From assembly GCA_964036045.1 (NCBI GenBank), contig OZ038388.1, positions 29,099,759 to 29,163,758 of the forward strand: a stretch of 64,000 bases of DNA. Direction: 5' to 3'. This document shows positions 1-8,492 of the stretch, piece after piece (the first letter of the stretch is position 1; the number at the start of each line of letters is the position of its first letter). The notes beneath the pieces were generated by a model that was given only the letters and a program-made list of their open reading frames with translations, made no database searches and had not been told where the DNA came from. A program made the translations under genes and the position numbers. Origin of the DNA: Eutreptiella sp. 'Long Island Sound 2002'. Its lineage: Eukaryota > Euglenozoa > Euglenophyceae > Eutreptiales > Eutreptiaceae.

Positions 1-534
1 TCGCAGAATTCAGACAGGAATGACAGACAGGTACATGGTGCCAAGGGGGGAAAGGGTAATTCGACTCCCTCCGGTGGGAACAAAAATACCGGAGGCCCTG
101 GCGGGTTCCAAGGCAAAGGGAATCGGACTCCATCCGGCTCCGGTGGACAGCCAAACGGCCAGACAAGTCCCAATGTCAACGCCGGAGGCGGAAATCGAAA
201 TCCAGGCCAAACCCCTCAATCCGGTACAAACAAAGGAAATGCTCCAGGATCACAGGGTAAGGGTAAGGGAAATCCTTCAGGAACCCCCTTCTCTGGTAAG
301 GGCAGAGGGCGTGGCGACGGTGGTGGCCCATCATCCGGCGGCCGTGGCCGTGGACGTGGAAAAGGAAACCATCGTGTGGATCAGGTCTCAGGTGCAGATC
401 AGGTGTCTGATGCGGATCGAGATTACGTCGAAAATGCTCTGAATCCAGCGGATGATCCGTTCCAAGATGAATGGATCGACGAAACAGGCTGTGTTCACAA
501 TGTTAACGCAGCCGCTGGAGGTCAGAACGCCTAG
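1..534 (+). CDS. 3' part of a Gly/Asn/Lys/Arg-rich low-complexity protein (partial)
   Basis: The frame is open from the first base of the window and closes at a TAG at 532-534, giving 177 codons with no internal ATG in the frame, so the start lies outside the window. The middle is rich in Gly, Asn, Gln, Pro and Lys. A short Arg-Gly run (GRGRGKG, about codons 115-122) follows, and the C-terminus is acidic, with motifs such as DYVENALNP and DEWIDETG. This composition resembles RNA-binding RGG-like tails or the C-terminal part of a retroelement gag. I recognise no folded domain. The competing ATG-initiated frame at 20-442 has no protein-like pattern. Function unknown; the coding call rests on length, composition and the sharp acidic end. 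Confidence 0.45.
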   Translation, partial: SQNSDRNDRQVHGAKGGKGNSTPSGGNKNTGGPGGFQGKGNRTPSGSGGQPNGQTSPNVNAGGGNRNPGQTPQSGTNKGNAPGSQGKGKGNPSGTPFSGKGRGRGDGGGPSSGGRGRGRGKGNHRVDQVSGADQVSDADRDYVENALNPADDPFQDEWIDETGCVHNVNAAAGGQNA

Positions 535-1021
535 GGGAGCCACGAAAATCGTCCCTCCCCAGGCGATTTCAGGCATGATCCCCAAATTCCTGATCGACCA
601 TTACTTGATGATATTTCCTATATATTTCTGATATGCCGGATTTGATTCCGCGGTCCATTTCCCGTAAATCCGCCGCATTCCGCTATTTTAGCTGGAATCG
701 CCATTTGCCGCTGACGCGCGCTCGCGGGGCAGATCGGCCAGACAATTTTACATAAATGGATTACTTAAATTCATTCGGACAGTTTTGGACACTCAGATGT
801 ATTTAGAATAATTCCCCTCAATTTTCTTCATAGACTGGGATTTTCTGCCGGACCACAATCAGCATGGATCTTGCTTCTGTTGTCGCTGCTCTCGCCTCCG
901 TTGGTGTCCGAGTGTCCGGTTCTACCCCCAATAACAACATCCAGGGAGACTCCTCGCGTGCCTGCCCCACTGGTCTTGCCGGCCCCGAGCCCTCCGGCAC
1001 CCACAACGACCCAGGGCAGCA
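535..1021. other. Non-coding stretch
   Basis: No convincing gene. An ATG frame starts at 864 and is ordinary for about 50 codons, then runs into the G-rich tract. Nothing else is recognisable. Confidence 0.4.
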
Positions 1022-1272
1022 CTTTCAGGGGGGAGGGGAGGGAGGGGAGGGGGGAGGGTTGGGGGGCTTGGGGGGTTTGAGGGGGAATTGGGGGGGCCCC
1101 GGGATGGGAGGAGGGTGCGGGGGGGGGGGGGGGGGCGGGGGAGGAGGATGTTGGAAAAGCTGGAGGGGCGCAGGGGGGAGAGGGGTGGGGGGGCTTGGGG
1201 GGGTTGGAGGGGAGGTTTGGGAGGGCCCGTGGGGGGGGAGCGTAGGGGGGAGTAAAGGGGTAAAAGGGGGGA
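1022..1272 (+). repeat. Strand-asymmetric G-rich low-complexity tract
   Basis: About 250 bases made almost entirely of G runs of 3 to 14 separated by A, T or short mixed spacers, with very few C on the plus strand. The minus strand reads as Pro-rich in every frame, but this is a by-product of composition. Many overlapping GGG runs could form G-quadruplexes. Such a tract is also prone to consensus error in long-read assemblies, so exact lengths are uncertain. Confidence 0.85.
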
Positions 1273-2549
1273 ACACTGGGGCGTCTGATGTACGACGGGC
1301 ATCAACTCAATTGGTATTTGAATCATGAATCATTCACAGGCCCACGCACGACAGGCAAGGGAACGAAACAAATCAATAGCAGGAGGATTGAGCAAGTAAA
1401 ATGTGCGAATCCAGTACATCATTTTCAAGGATCCACTAGCATTTGTTCACACTTGGGTTAAACGGGAGAAACATATGGGGAGTCAGAATCAGGCTGATGA
1501 CGACAACGCTAACTGACACTTATAAGCACGTGGGGGTAAACCATAAAAACTGGCCGGTAACCTGGAAACAAAACTCGCTGGCTAGGATTCGGCCCAGAGG
1601 GTGCCGTAGCTTGGTTATCGCCCCCCTGTAGGGGGACCCTCTGGCACTCGAGGTTCCCGGGGTGTGACCACACAGGATCCGCACATCTGTGGCGTCACGT
1701 ACCGTCCCCTAGCCTCGGTAGCTGCCTTACCTGCACTAATTGGCCAGCGCCGTTCCCCAGGTCCCTTCTGACCTCTTTTTAAGGTCAGGAACAAGGTTCA
1801 CGCCCACTTACAACGTGGGTTGGGTCTGTATAATTCTCTTGAACCCATTTGGGTTCAAAATTCGAGTTCCCTTAACCGCACCCACGCAACTAAGAAGCAA
1901 ACGACGCAAACGCACTGTAGCTGTGGTGTCTTTGTAGCCTGTATCAGCCATTACTCTCAAGGTTGGACAAAGGAAAAGGGTTCGGTCCGGTCAAACCAGT
2001 CAAATCAGACGAAATGGGGTAGATCTGAATAATACTCTTGAGGCTAAAAAATAGCGTGTTGTAACAACACCTGCGGTAACAGAAACCAGTACCTGTACCT
2101 GCAATCTGTCTCACCTGGTGAAACCAGATGGAAAGTAAGCAAGGGGTTCCGGTCAAGATCAGGTCAAATGAGACGAAATAGGGTGCCCTTTGGCTCCAAA
2201 AAATGAACAAACACCCCAATAGCGCCAAAGAGAAAGTCACAGGGCTAGACAAGCGCGTATCAGGTAGGAGGTCAGTAGGAGGTCAAACAGAATTCACCGC
2301 GCAGAGAAAGGAACAGAATGCAATGGAGCCTGGCCTTTCAATATTATATCTGGGTCCGGGAACCGGTATCAAGGGTAAAATTTGCCAAGCAAACAGCAGT
2401 CTGCTGACCCCCCCGCCGTAGAAGAAAATCGCGGAGCCTGCAATGCGTGGGTTCAGATCTCAGTCTTGGTCCGGCGATGCGCTCTGCCACTACACACGCC
2501 ATCATCTCACTGCCCAAACCACTTCACAATGCAAGCACTAGAAAACCTT
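1273..2549. other. Intergenic stretch with small repeats
   Basis: No supported gene. A perfect 8-bp hairpin, TTGAACCC/GGGTTCAA with a 4-base loop, lies at 1839-1858. An imperfect direct repeat centred on TCAAAT(C/G)AGACGAAAT occurs near 2000 and near 2165. The window downstream of the SET-gene stop (2550) on the minus strand holds its presumed 3' untranslated region. Confidence 0.4.
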
Positions 2550-5101
2550 CTAGCGCTTCCAATTAGGGTTACCGGAACCCTCCCGCGAGCCCCCCCACTG
2601 ATCCTCCAACCCAATGGCGGTCTCATCGGGGAGATAGACCACCCATGCAACTTGGGTGGTTCCCCCCTTTTCGGTTTCCCGCTCCACCTGCCGAAAGTTC
2701 CTACCCCCTGCAAGCCGCTTCTGATTGACGTTCGGGACCCAGAAGGCTTCAAAACTGCTGAGTCGGCCCTTGGAGTCGGGCGGACAGAAGGTGAAAGGGG
2801 GGGTGCACTGGTCGGAGTCGACCAGAGCGAGGGGGAGATAGGGGACGGCCTTTTCTGGTGGCAGGAGCCACTGCGTGGGATTGCCCTTGCTGAGCATCTC
2901 CTCCACCTCAGCCTTCGCCTTCTGAACGGGGACAGACCTCTTCATCTGCCATTCCCCCCCCCAAACAACAAACTTGGACAGAGTTGTCCAACAAAAACTT
3001 GGATCCCGAACGTCAAACTGCTGCCTCAAACCTGCTCCCTGCACCGGCAACGACCCCCTACGAATGAACTCTTTAAAAAAATTTGCCGTTGCAAACGTGC
3101 AACGGTACGGACCCCCATCGACACGAGCCCTCTTTGCCTTGGGCTCGTCAGGCTCAACGCCGCAGGGGGGGCTGACGGTCGAGCTCTTTCCCCAATGCTC
3201 GATCCGCGACTGCAGATCAGGCATTTTAGCCAGCGCCCTGTCCACCACCACCTGACAGATCCGCCTGATCCTCGGCGAATCCAAGCCTCCAGCTTCCCAG
3301 ACCAGCAGAAACCAGCTGGACTTGCCCCTCGAATCCTTGCTGCACTCGGCAATGACCGAGATGCAGTGGCCCATCCCTCCCCCAGTCCCTCCACCGCCGT
3401 CGACGAGCTTAATGGCATGACCATTAACCCTGCAAAGGACATGCCCATACACCCTGTCCTTCACCCTCTCGTACACGGACTTGTCCTGGGTCTTGATCGT
3501 TTTTTTGCCAGGCGGAGCTACCAGGTGCTCCGCCCGCCCTTCTGCCCAATCCAGCGTCGCCCCCCACCGGCTGTCGACACCCACAGCCCTCTCTGCCCGG
3601 ACAAAAAATGTCTTCTGGCGGATACCACGCGCTGCAGCTTGGTATTCCGCATCATACCCCCTGAGGTCGATTCCGACCTGCAGCCACTGACCCGTCTGGC
3701 CGTACACGTCCCTCCTATTCTGCACCGAAATCACCTCCCACTTACCACCCACAAACACCATTTCTACGACACCCCCAGGAGCAGCCCCCTCGAACTCGTA
3801 ACAAAACCAGGGAGGGTAAACGCCTGCAAGTCGCGACCCAGCCGTGATGAAGTCGCCCCCCAAAGAATTCTGGTCACCCCAGACCGTGGTCAACGGCCTG
3901 ACGAACCTCCCCGTCCGCCAGTCCATCTTGAAACAACAGGTCCGGCTTTCAACCTGTGTCAAGTTCGGCCCCCCCATCTCGGACCACAGCAGACGCACCC
4001 TGTCCCCCTTCCTGACAATAAACTGCCCCCAATCAACATGGGTCACGGTGGCCTGGCTGGGGTAGGTCATCTTCGAAGAAAAATACTGGCGACCCACCAG
4101 GGACCCGTCATCAGCATACAGTTGCCCTGCAGGCAAGGCAGAGGCGCTGGGAAGAATGTTCTGGGTGGTTAGAACTGGCTGGTTGGAACCTTCTGCAGCA
4201 GGTTCATCAGGGTCAGCAGCATCAGCAGGTGGAGGCGAAGGGGGCAACGGGTAATTTACGCCATAGAACATGGCCAGCTCGGTACCCGCCTTCACCTCCC
4301 GCCGGGTCCAAACCCTGGGGGTACCGTCATCCAGGTGGATGATCACGTCGCAATCCTCCTGGCGAGGGCGAGCGTTGATACGGCTAAAAATATTCCCCCT
4401 TTTACCCCCGTCCACCGGAATTCCCCTCCCAGTCTTTGAATCTGCCCCCCCGCCCTTGATGCACAAAACCTTATCCCCCCTACCCGTCAGGCAATCCGGT
4501 GCCGTCCCTTCAATCCTTTCCCCCTTGTACTCCCCCAGGCAGGTGTCCGCCGCAATATCCACCTTCGTTTTCACCCCCCGGCCTTCCCCAATCGTGGACT
4601 CCACGATCTGGAGGTGCTTCCCCATAACAAAATGCGGCCGCTCCACCACCGCCCGTTGCCCCTCCTCGTCCCCCGCCCCCGTGTCCGTGGCTCGGCGTTT
4701 TTGACCCCTCGTTGTTACCCCCTCCGGTTGCTTGGCCTCCGCCGCCCCCGTGTCCCTCAGTCGGCGTTTCGTTGTGCTTCGGCTCCTCGTTGTGACCCCC
4801 TCCGGTTGCTTGGCAGCCCCCCCGCCCCCCGCTTCTGCCCCCTTCCGCCCATCCTCCGCCTCCGCAGTCTCGGTGTCCTTCTCCTTCCCCTTCTCCTCCT
4901 CCGTTTTCTTTGCCTCCTCCTCCTCCTCCTCCTCCACCACCAACACGTCGGTCGGGGTTGGGGTGACCACCGGCGACTGGGGACCGGGGCTGGGCGAGCC
5001 TTCTCCAAGAAGCTGGCGTTCAGGACTTGGGCTTGGGCTTCGCTCCTTCTCATAAGCCCACTTCTCCGCGGGCTCCTCTCCCCTTTCCCTCTTGCCGAGA
5101 A
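2550..5101 (-). CDS. Terminal exon: divergent SET domain plus long unknown C-terminal region
   Basis: Last exon of the seven-exon minus-strand gene, 850 codons including the TAG stop. It starts after an acceptor read as TTGTATTCAG on the minus strand, and joining to exon 6 is in phase 1. First come Ser/Pro and acidic stretches with a poly-Glu run, and two copies of an AKQPEGVTTR unit followed by basic KRR motifs. A SET-like domain follows (roughly bases 4613-4250): GEGRGVKTK at its start, GNIFSRINA where NHS-type residues are usual, then VKAGTELAMFYG at the usual end. SET domains transfer methyl groups to lysine. Here the Asn-His pair is replaced by Arg-Ile-Asn and the DYG Asp by Phe, so activity is doubtful. 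The remaining 550 residues match nothing I know and contain a KAKRARVDGG nuclear-signal-like patch. The 596-codon plus-strand frame opposite is a shadow. Confidence 0.72.
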
Positions 5102-5184
5102 CTGAATACAAACAGCAAGGATCAGAGTTAAATTCTCAAGAAGCACAGCAGCAGAAGAAAACACTTACGCATGCAATTACATAC
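5102..5184 (-). other. Intron 6 of the J/Ulp1/SET gene (83 nt)
   Basis: Minus strand reads GTATGT at the donor (5184) and CTGTTTGTATTCAG at the acceptor (5102). Splicing leaves phase 1 and continues both flanking frames without a stop. An alternative GTAAGT donor at 5168 would retain a TAA, so 5184 is preferred. Confidence 0.75.
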
Positions 5185-5361
5185 CAAGGGCTCTCACATC
5201 CCCTCGGTGCAGGTCCCAGGACGCCTTCCTCTTCTTCTCCCGCTGCGGCTTCTCCCTGTGCCCCGCCGTCCTCCACCAATCCTCCCCCTCGTCCGACTCG
5301 AACCCGGCCAGCAGCTCGGCCACCGCTTCCTTCGTCGTCGCCGACACTGGACCCGCAGAAC
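5185..5361 (-). CDS. Exon 6: basic/acidic linker exon
   Basis: An exon of 177 nt, 59 codons, phase 1 at both ends. The acceptor reads CACCTATAG and the donor G|GTATGT on the minus strand. It encodes a stretch with AVAELLAGFESDEGEDWW followed by a Lys/Arg-rich EKPQREKKRKASW segment. No domain is recognised. An in-frame ATG just upstream (5375-5377) could also be a start, so this could be the first exon of a separate SET gene. The symmetric phase shared with the upstream exons argues for one long gene. Confidence 0.6.
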
Positions 5362-5399
5362 CTATAGGTGCAGGCATATGGTTTCGTTTATGAGGGTCT

Positions 5400-5817
5400 T
5401 TGTGAATCAGTAATTAGGGGGTAGCCTATCAAGGTTGATCATCAGTGGTGTTGTGCAATCAGTGGCAGACCTGCTTCTGCCCCTTCACCCTCCGCTTCTG
5501 CTCCTTCTTCGCCCTCCTCCGCTGCTTCCTCCACTTCGGCTTCAGCTGCACCTGGATCAGAGGATGTGCGTTCTATTGCAAGGACCAGCCTAGCAATGTC
5601 GTGCATCAGGGGCGGTAAATCAATAGTCAGGGGGTAGCCTATCAAGTTCGTGCATCAGAGGCCCCCGGTAAATCTATAATCAGGGGGTAGCCTATCAAGT
5701 TCGTGCATCAGAGGCCGCTGGCAAATCAATAGTCAGGGGGTAGCCTATCAAGTTCGTGCATCAGAGGCCCTTGTTGACTCCATAATCAGGGGGTAGCCTA
5801 TCAAGTTCGTGCATCAG
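5400..5817 (+). repeat. 53-bp minisatellite array, segment A
   Basis: Tandem units of about 53 bp containing TCAGGGGGTAGCCTATCAAG and TTCGTGCATCAGAGGCC. This segment lies in the introns flanking exon 5; the unit at 5400-5440 is degenerate. Confidence 0.85.
5471..5551 (-). CDS. Exon 5: Glu/Ala-rich exon
   Basis: An exon of 81 nt (27 codons) coding Glu, Ala and Gly only, with a charge pattern expected of a helix or disordered acidic linker. Minus-strand acceptor CCTCTGATCCAG, donor GCAG|GTCTGC, phase 1 both sides. A nearby acceptor six bases downstream keeps the same phase. Flanked on both sides by 53-bp minisatellite units. Composition resembles exon 2 (8222-8419). Confidence 0.5.
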
Positions 5818-6340
5818 AAGTGCCTTTGGAACTGTTGATGTGTTGACCAGGATCGCGGTGGTGGTAATGGGTGGTGACTGTGGGACTCCTCAGATGGCGG
5901 GTGCGAGAGGGGCTAAGATGGGTCGGGGTGTGTTGATTGGGCAATGGCCTGTGCCGCCCGAGGGGTGAAGCACCTGCAGCGGCTTTCTTCTCCGCCTCCA
6001 GCTTGGCTGCCTCGTCTGCAGCGGCTTTCTTCTCGGCCTCCAGCTTGGCTGCCTCGTCTGCAGCGGCTTTGTTCTCGGCCTCCAGCTTGGCTGCCTTGTC
6101 TGCAGCGGCTTTCTTCTCGGCCTCCAGCTTGGCTGCCTCGTCTGCAGCGGCTTTCTTCTCGGCCTCCAGCTTGGCTGCCTTGTCTGCAGCGGCTTTCTTC
6201 TCGGCCTCCAGCTTGGCTGCCTTGTCTGCAGCAAGAGGAACAGATGGATGGGGCAGGGGGTTGCATGGATGATGGCACAGCAAGCGGAGGAGGAGGGCGG
6301 ACGGGGGTCGGGGAGTATACAACGCAGAGGGTAAACCAAT
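5818..6340. repeat. Segmental duplication containing coiled-coil exon, copy 1
   Basis: Begins GAAGTGCCTTTGGAACTG and ends GCAGAGGGTAAACC. It carries exon 4 with its flanking intron sequence. It differs from copy 2 (6851-7332) by a few substitutions and one 42-nt exon unit. Confidence 0.9.
5974..6225 (-). CDS. Exon 4: coiled-coil exon, six 14-residue repeats
   Basis: An exon of 252 nt = exactly six copies of a 42-nt unit encoding DKAAKLEAEKKAAA or close variants (D/E and K/N changes). This Lys/Ala/Glu pattern predicts a long alpha helix or coiled coil. Minus-strand acceptor TTCCTCTTGCTGCAG, donor GCAG|GTGCTT, phase 1 at both ends. It lies in a block duplicated at 6851-7332, whose exon has five units. 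It could equally be read as part of a longer unspliced frame, but that frame quickly becomes satellite sequence. Confidence 0.6.
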
Positions 6341-6850
6341 AGTCAGGGGGTAGCCTATCAAGTTCGTGCATCAGAGGCCCTTGGTAAATCAATAGTCAGA
6401 GGGTAGCCTATCAAGTTCGTGCATCAGAGGCCCCCGGTAAATCAATAGTCAGGGGGTTGCCTATCAAGTTTGTGCATCAGAGGCCCTGGGTAAACCAATA
6501 GTCAGGGGGTGGCCTATCAAGCTCGTGCATCAGAGGCCCCCGGTAAATCAATAGTTACGGGCAGGCCTATCAAGTTCGTGCATCAGAGGCCCTGGGTAAA
6601 CCAATAGTCAGGGGGTAGCCTATCAAGTTCGTGCATCAGAGGCCCCTGGCAAATCAATAGTCAGGGGGTAGCCTATCAAGTTCGTGCATCAGAGGCCCCT
6701 GGCAAATCAATAGTCAGGGGGTAGCCTATCAAGTTCGTGCATCAGAGGCCCCCGGTAAGTCAATAGTCAGGGGGTAGCCTATCAAGTTCGTGCATCAGAG
6801 GCCCCCGGTAAGTCAATAGTCAGGGGGTAGCCTATCAAGTTCGTGCATCA
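6339..6850 (+). repeat. 53-bp minisatellite array, segment B
   Basis: About ten head-to-tail copies of the 53-bp unit. Adjacent GTAGCC positions at 6615, 6668, 6721 and 6774 fix the period at exactly 53. It lies in the intron between the two coiled-coil exons. Confidence 0.9.
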
Positions 6851-7332
6851 GAAGTGCCTTTGGAACTGTTGATGTGTTGACCAGGATCGCGGTGGTGGTA
6901 ATGGGTGGTGACTGTGGGACTCGTCAGATGGCGGGTGCGAGAGGGGCTAAGATGGGTCGGGGTGTGTTGATTGGGCAATGGCCTGTGCCGCCCGAGGGGT
7001 GAAGCACCTGCAGCGGCTTTCTTCTCCGCCTCCAGCTTGGCTGCCTCGTCTGCAGCGGCTTTCTTCTCCGCCTCCAGCTTGGCTGCCTTGTCTGCAGCGG
7101 CTTTGTTCTCGGCCTCCAGCTTGGCTGCCTCGTCTGCAGCGGCTTTCTTCTCGGCCTCCAGCTTGGCTGCCTTGTCTGCAGCGGCTTTCTTCTCGGCCTC
7201 CAGCTTGGCTGCCTTGTCTGCAGCACGAGGAACAGATGGATGGGACAGGGGGTTGCATGGGTGATGGCACAGCAAGCGGAGGAGGAGGGCGGACGGGGGT
7301 CGGGAAGTATACGACGCAGAGGGTAAACCAAT
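6851..7332. repeat. Segmental duplication containing coiled-coil exon, copy 2
   Basis: Second copy of the block at 5818-6340, carrying exon 3 with five instead of six 14-codon units. Separated from copy 1 by minisatellite segment B. Confidence 0.9.
7008..7217 (-). CDS. Exon 3: coiled-coil exon, five 14-residue repeats
   Basis: An exon of 210 nt = five 42-nt units encoding DKAAKLEAEKKAAA-type repeats, a duplicate of exon 4 with one unit fewer. Minus-strand acceptor CCTCGTGCTGCAG, donor GCAG|GTGCTT, phase 1 both sides, so inclusion or skipping never breaks the frame. The flanking intron sequence is duplicated together with the exon. Confidence 0.6.
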
Positions 7333-7797
7333 AGTCAGGGGGTAGCCTATCAAGTTCGTGCATCAGAGGCCGTTGGCAAATCAATAGTCAGGGGGTAGCC
7401 TATCAAGTTCGTGCATCAGAGGCCCTTGGTAAATCAATAGTCAGGGGGTAGCCTATCAAGTTCGTGCATCAGAGGCCCCCGGTAAATCAATAGTCAGGGG
7501 GTGGTTTATCAAGTTCGTGCATCAGAGGCCCTGGGTAAACCAATAGTCAGGGGGTGGCCTATCAAGTTCGTGCATCAGAGGCCCCCGCTAAATCAATAGT
7601 TACGGGCAGGCCTATCAAGTTCGTGCATCAGAGGCCCTGGGTAAACCAATAGTCAGGGGGTAGCCTATCAAGTTCGTGCAGCAGAGGCCGCTGGCAAATC
7701 AATAGTCAGGGGGTAGCCTATCAAGTTCGTGCATCAGAGGCCCCCGGTAAATCAATAGTCAGGGGGTAGCCTATCAAGTTCGTGCATCAGAGGCCCT
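7325..7797 (+). repeat. 53-bp minisatellite array, segment C
   Basis: About nine copies of the same 53-bp unit in plus orientation, in the intron between exons 2 and 3, ending at the inversion point near 7813. Confidence 0.9.
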
Positions 7798-7813
7798 GGG
7801 TAAACCAATAATC

Positions 7814-8160
7814 AGGGCCTCTGATGCACGAACTTGATAGGCTACCCCCTGACTATTGATTTGCCAGCGGCCTCTGATGCACCAACTTGATAGGCTACCC
7901 CCTGACTATTGATTTGCCAGGGGCCTCTGATGCACGAACTTGATAGGCTACCCCTTGACTATCGATTTGCCAGGGGCCTCTGATGCACGAACTTGATAGG
8001 CCACCCCCTGACTATTGACTTACCAAGGGCCTCTGATGCACGAACTTGATAGGCCACCCCCTGACTATTGACTTACCAAGGGCCTCTGATGCACGAACTT
8101 GATAGGCTACCCCCTGACTATTGATTTACCGGGGGCCTCTGGTGCACGAACTTGATAGGC
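7814..8160 (-). repeat. 53-bp minisatellite array, segment D (inverted)
   Basis: Same unit in reverse orientation, read as ATGCACGAACTTGATAGGCT on the plus strand, about six and a half copies. Together with segment C it makes a large inverted repeat with a spacer of about 16 bases. Confidence 0.9.
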
Positions 8161-8221
8161 TCCCATGGTGAGGCGTAGTAATGTAGTGTCGCAATGTAGT
8201 GTCGTGCAATTCCTGGCAAAC

Positions 8222-8419
8222 CTGCAGGGAGTTCTTGTGGCAATTCCTGCTCCGTCTCTTCTCCTCTTGCTTCCTCTCCGGCTGGTGCTGGTGCTCCTTC
8301 TGCCGCTTCTCCTCCCGCTTCTTCCGCAGCGGCGACTTCCTCCGCTGCTCCTCCTTCCGCTGCCTCCACACCTTCCACGTTGCCTGCTTCCGGCTCTCTT
8401 GGCTCCTCCGTCTTTGGCA
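8222..8419 (-). CDS. Exon 2: Glu/Ala-rich linker exon
   Basis: An exon of 198 nt (66 codons), rich in Glu, Ala and Gly with an APAPAGEEARGEE segment and an ELPQELPA end. Minus-strand acceptor GTCGCCTACAG, donor CTGCAG|GTTTGC, phase 1 at both ends. It joins the protease exon to the coiled-coil exons. The alternative unspliced reading of the upstream exon through this region gives an Arg/Ser-rich frame without structure. Confidence 0.6.
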
Positions 8420-8492
8420 CTGTAGGCGACGATGGGAGGACTGCTGCTGGCATGCATCGGCGAGACGCTCGCCCAACAGTGATATATCATAC
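8420..8492 (-). other. Intron 1 of the J/Ulp1/SET gene (73 nt)
   Basis: Minus-strand donor GTATGATATATC at 8492 and acceptor CGTCGCCTACAG ending at 8420. Phase 1; joins the protease exon to the Glu/Ala-rich exon in frame. The unspliced frame continues into Arg/Ser-rich sequence and satellite. Confidence 0.65.

Noticed and set aside
1025-1276. Pro-rich ORFs on the minus strand, like algal Hyp-rich cell-wall proteins
   Set aside because: They are the complement of a G-rich tract, open in all frames, with no signal peptide or folded part.
2382-4172. 596-codon plus-strand ORF opposite the SET exon
   Set aside because: Pro/Leu/His-rich shadow of the minus-strand gene; no motif, and it starts in non-coding sequence.
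5400-8160. CRISPR-like array
   Set aside because: The 53-bp units are continuous tandem repeats without unique spacers and include exons and an inversion.
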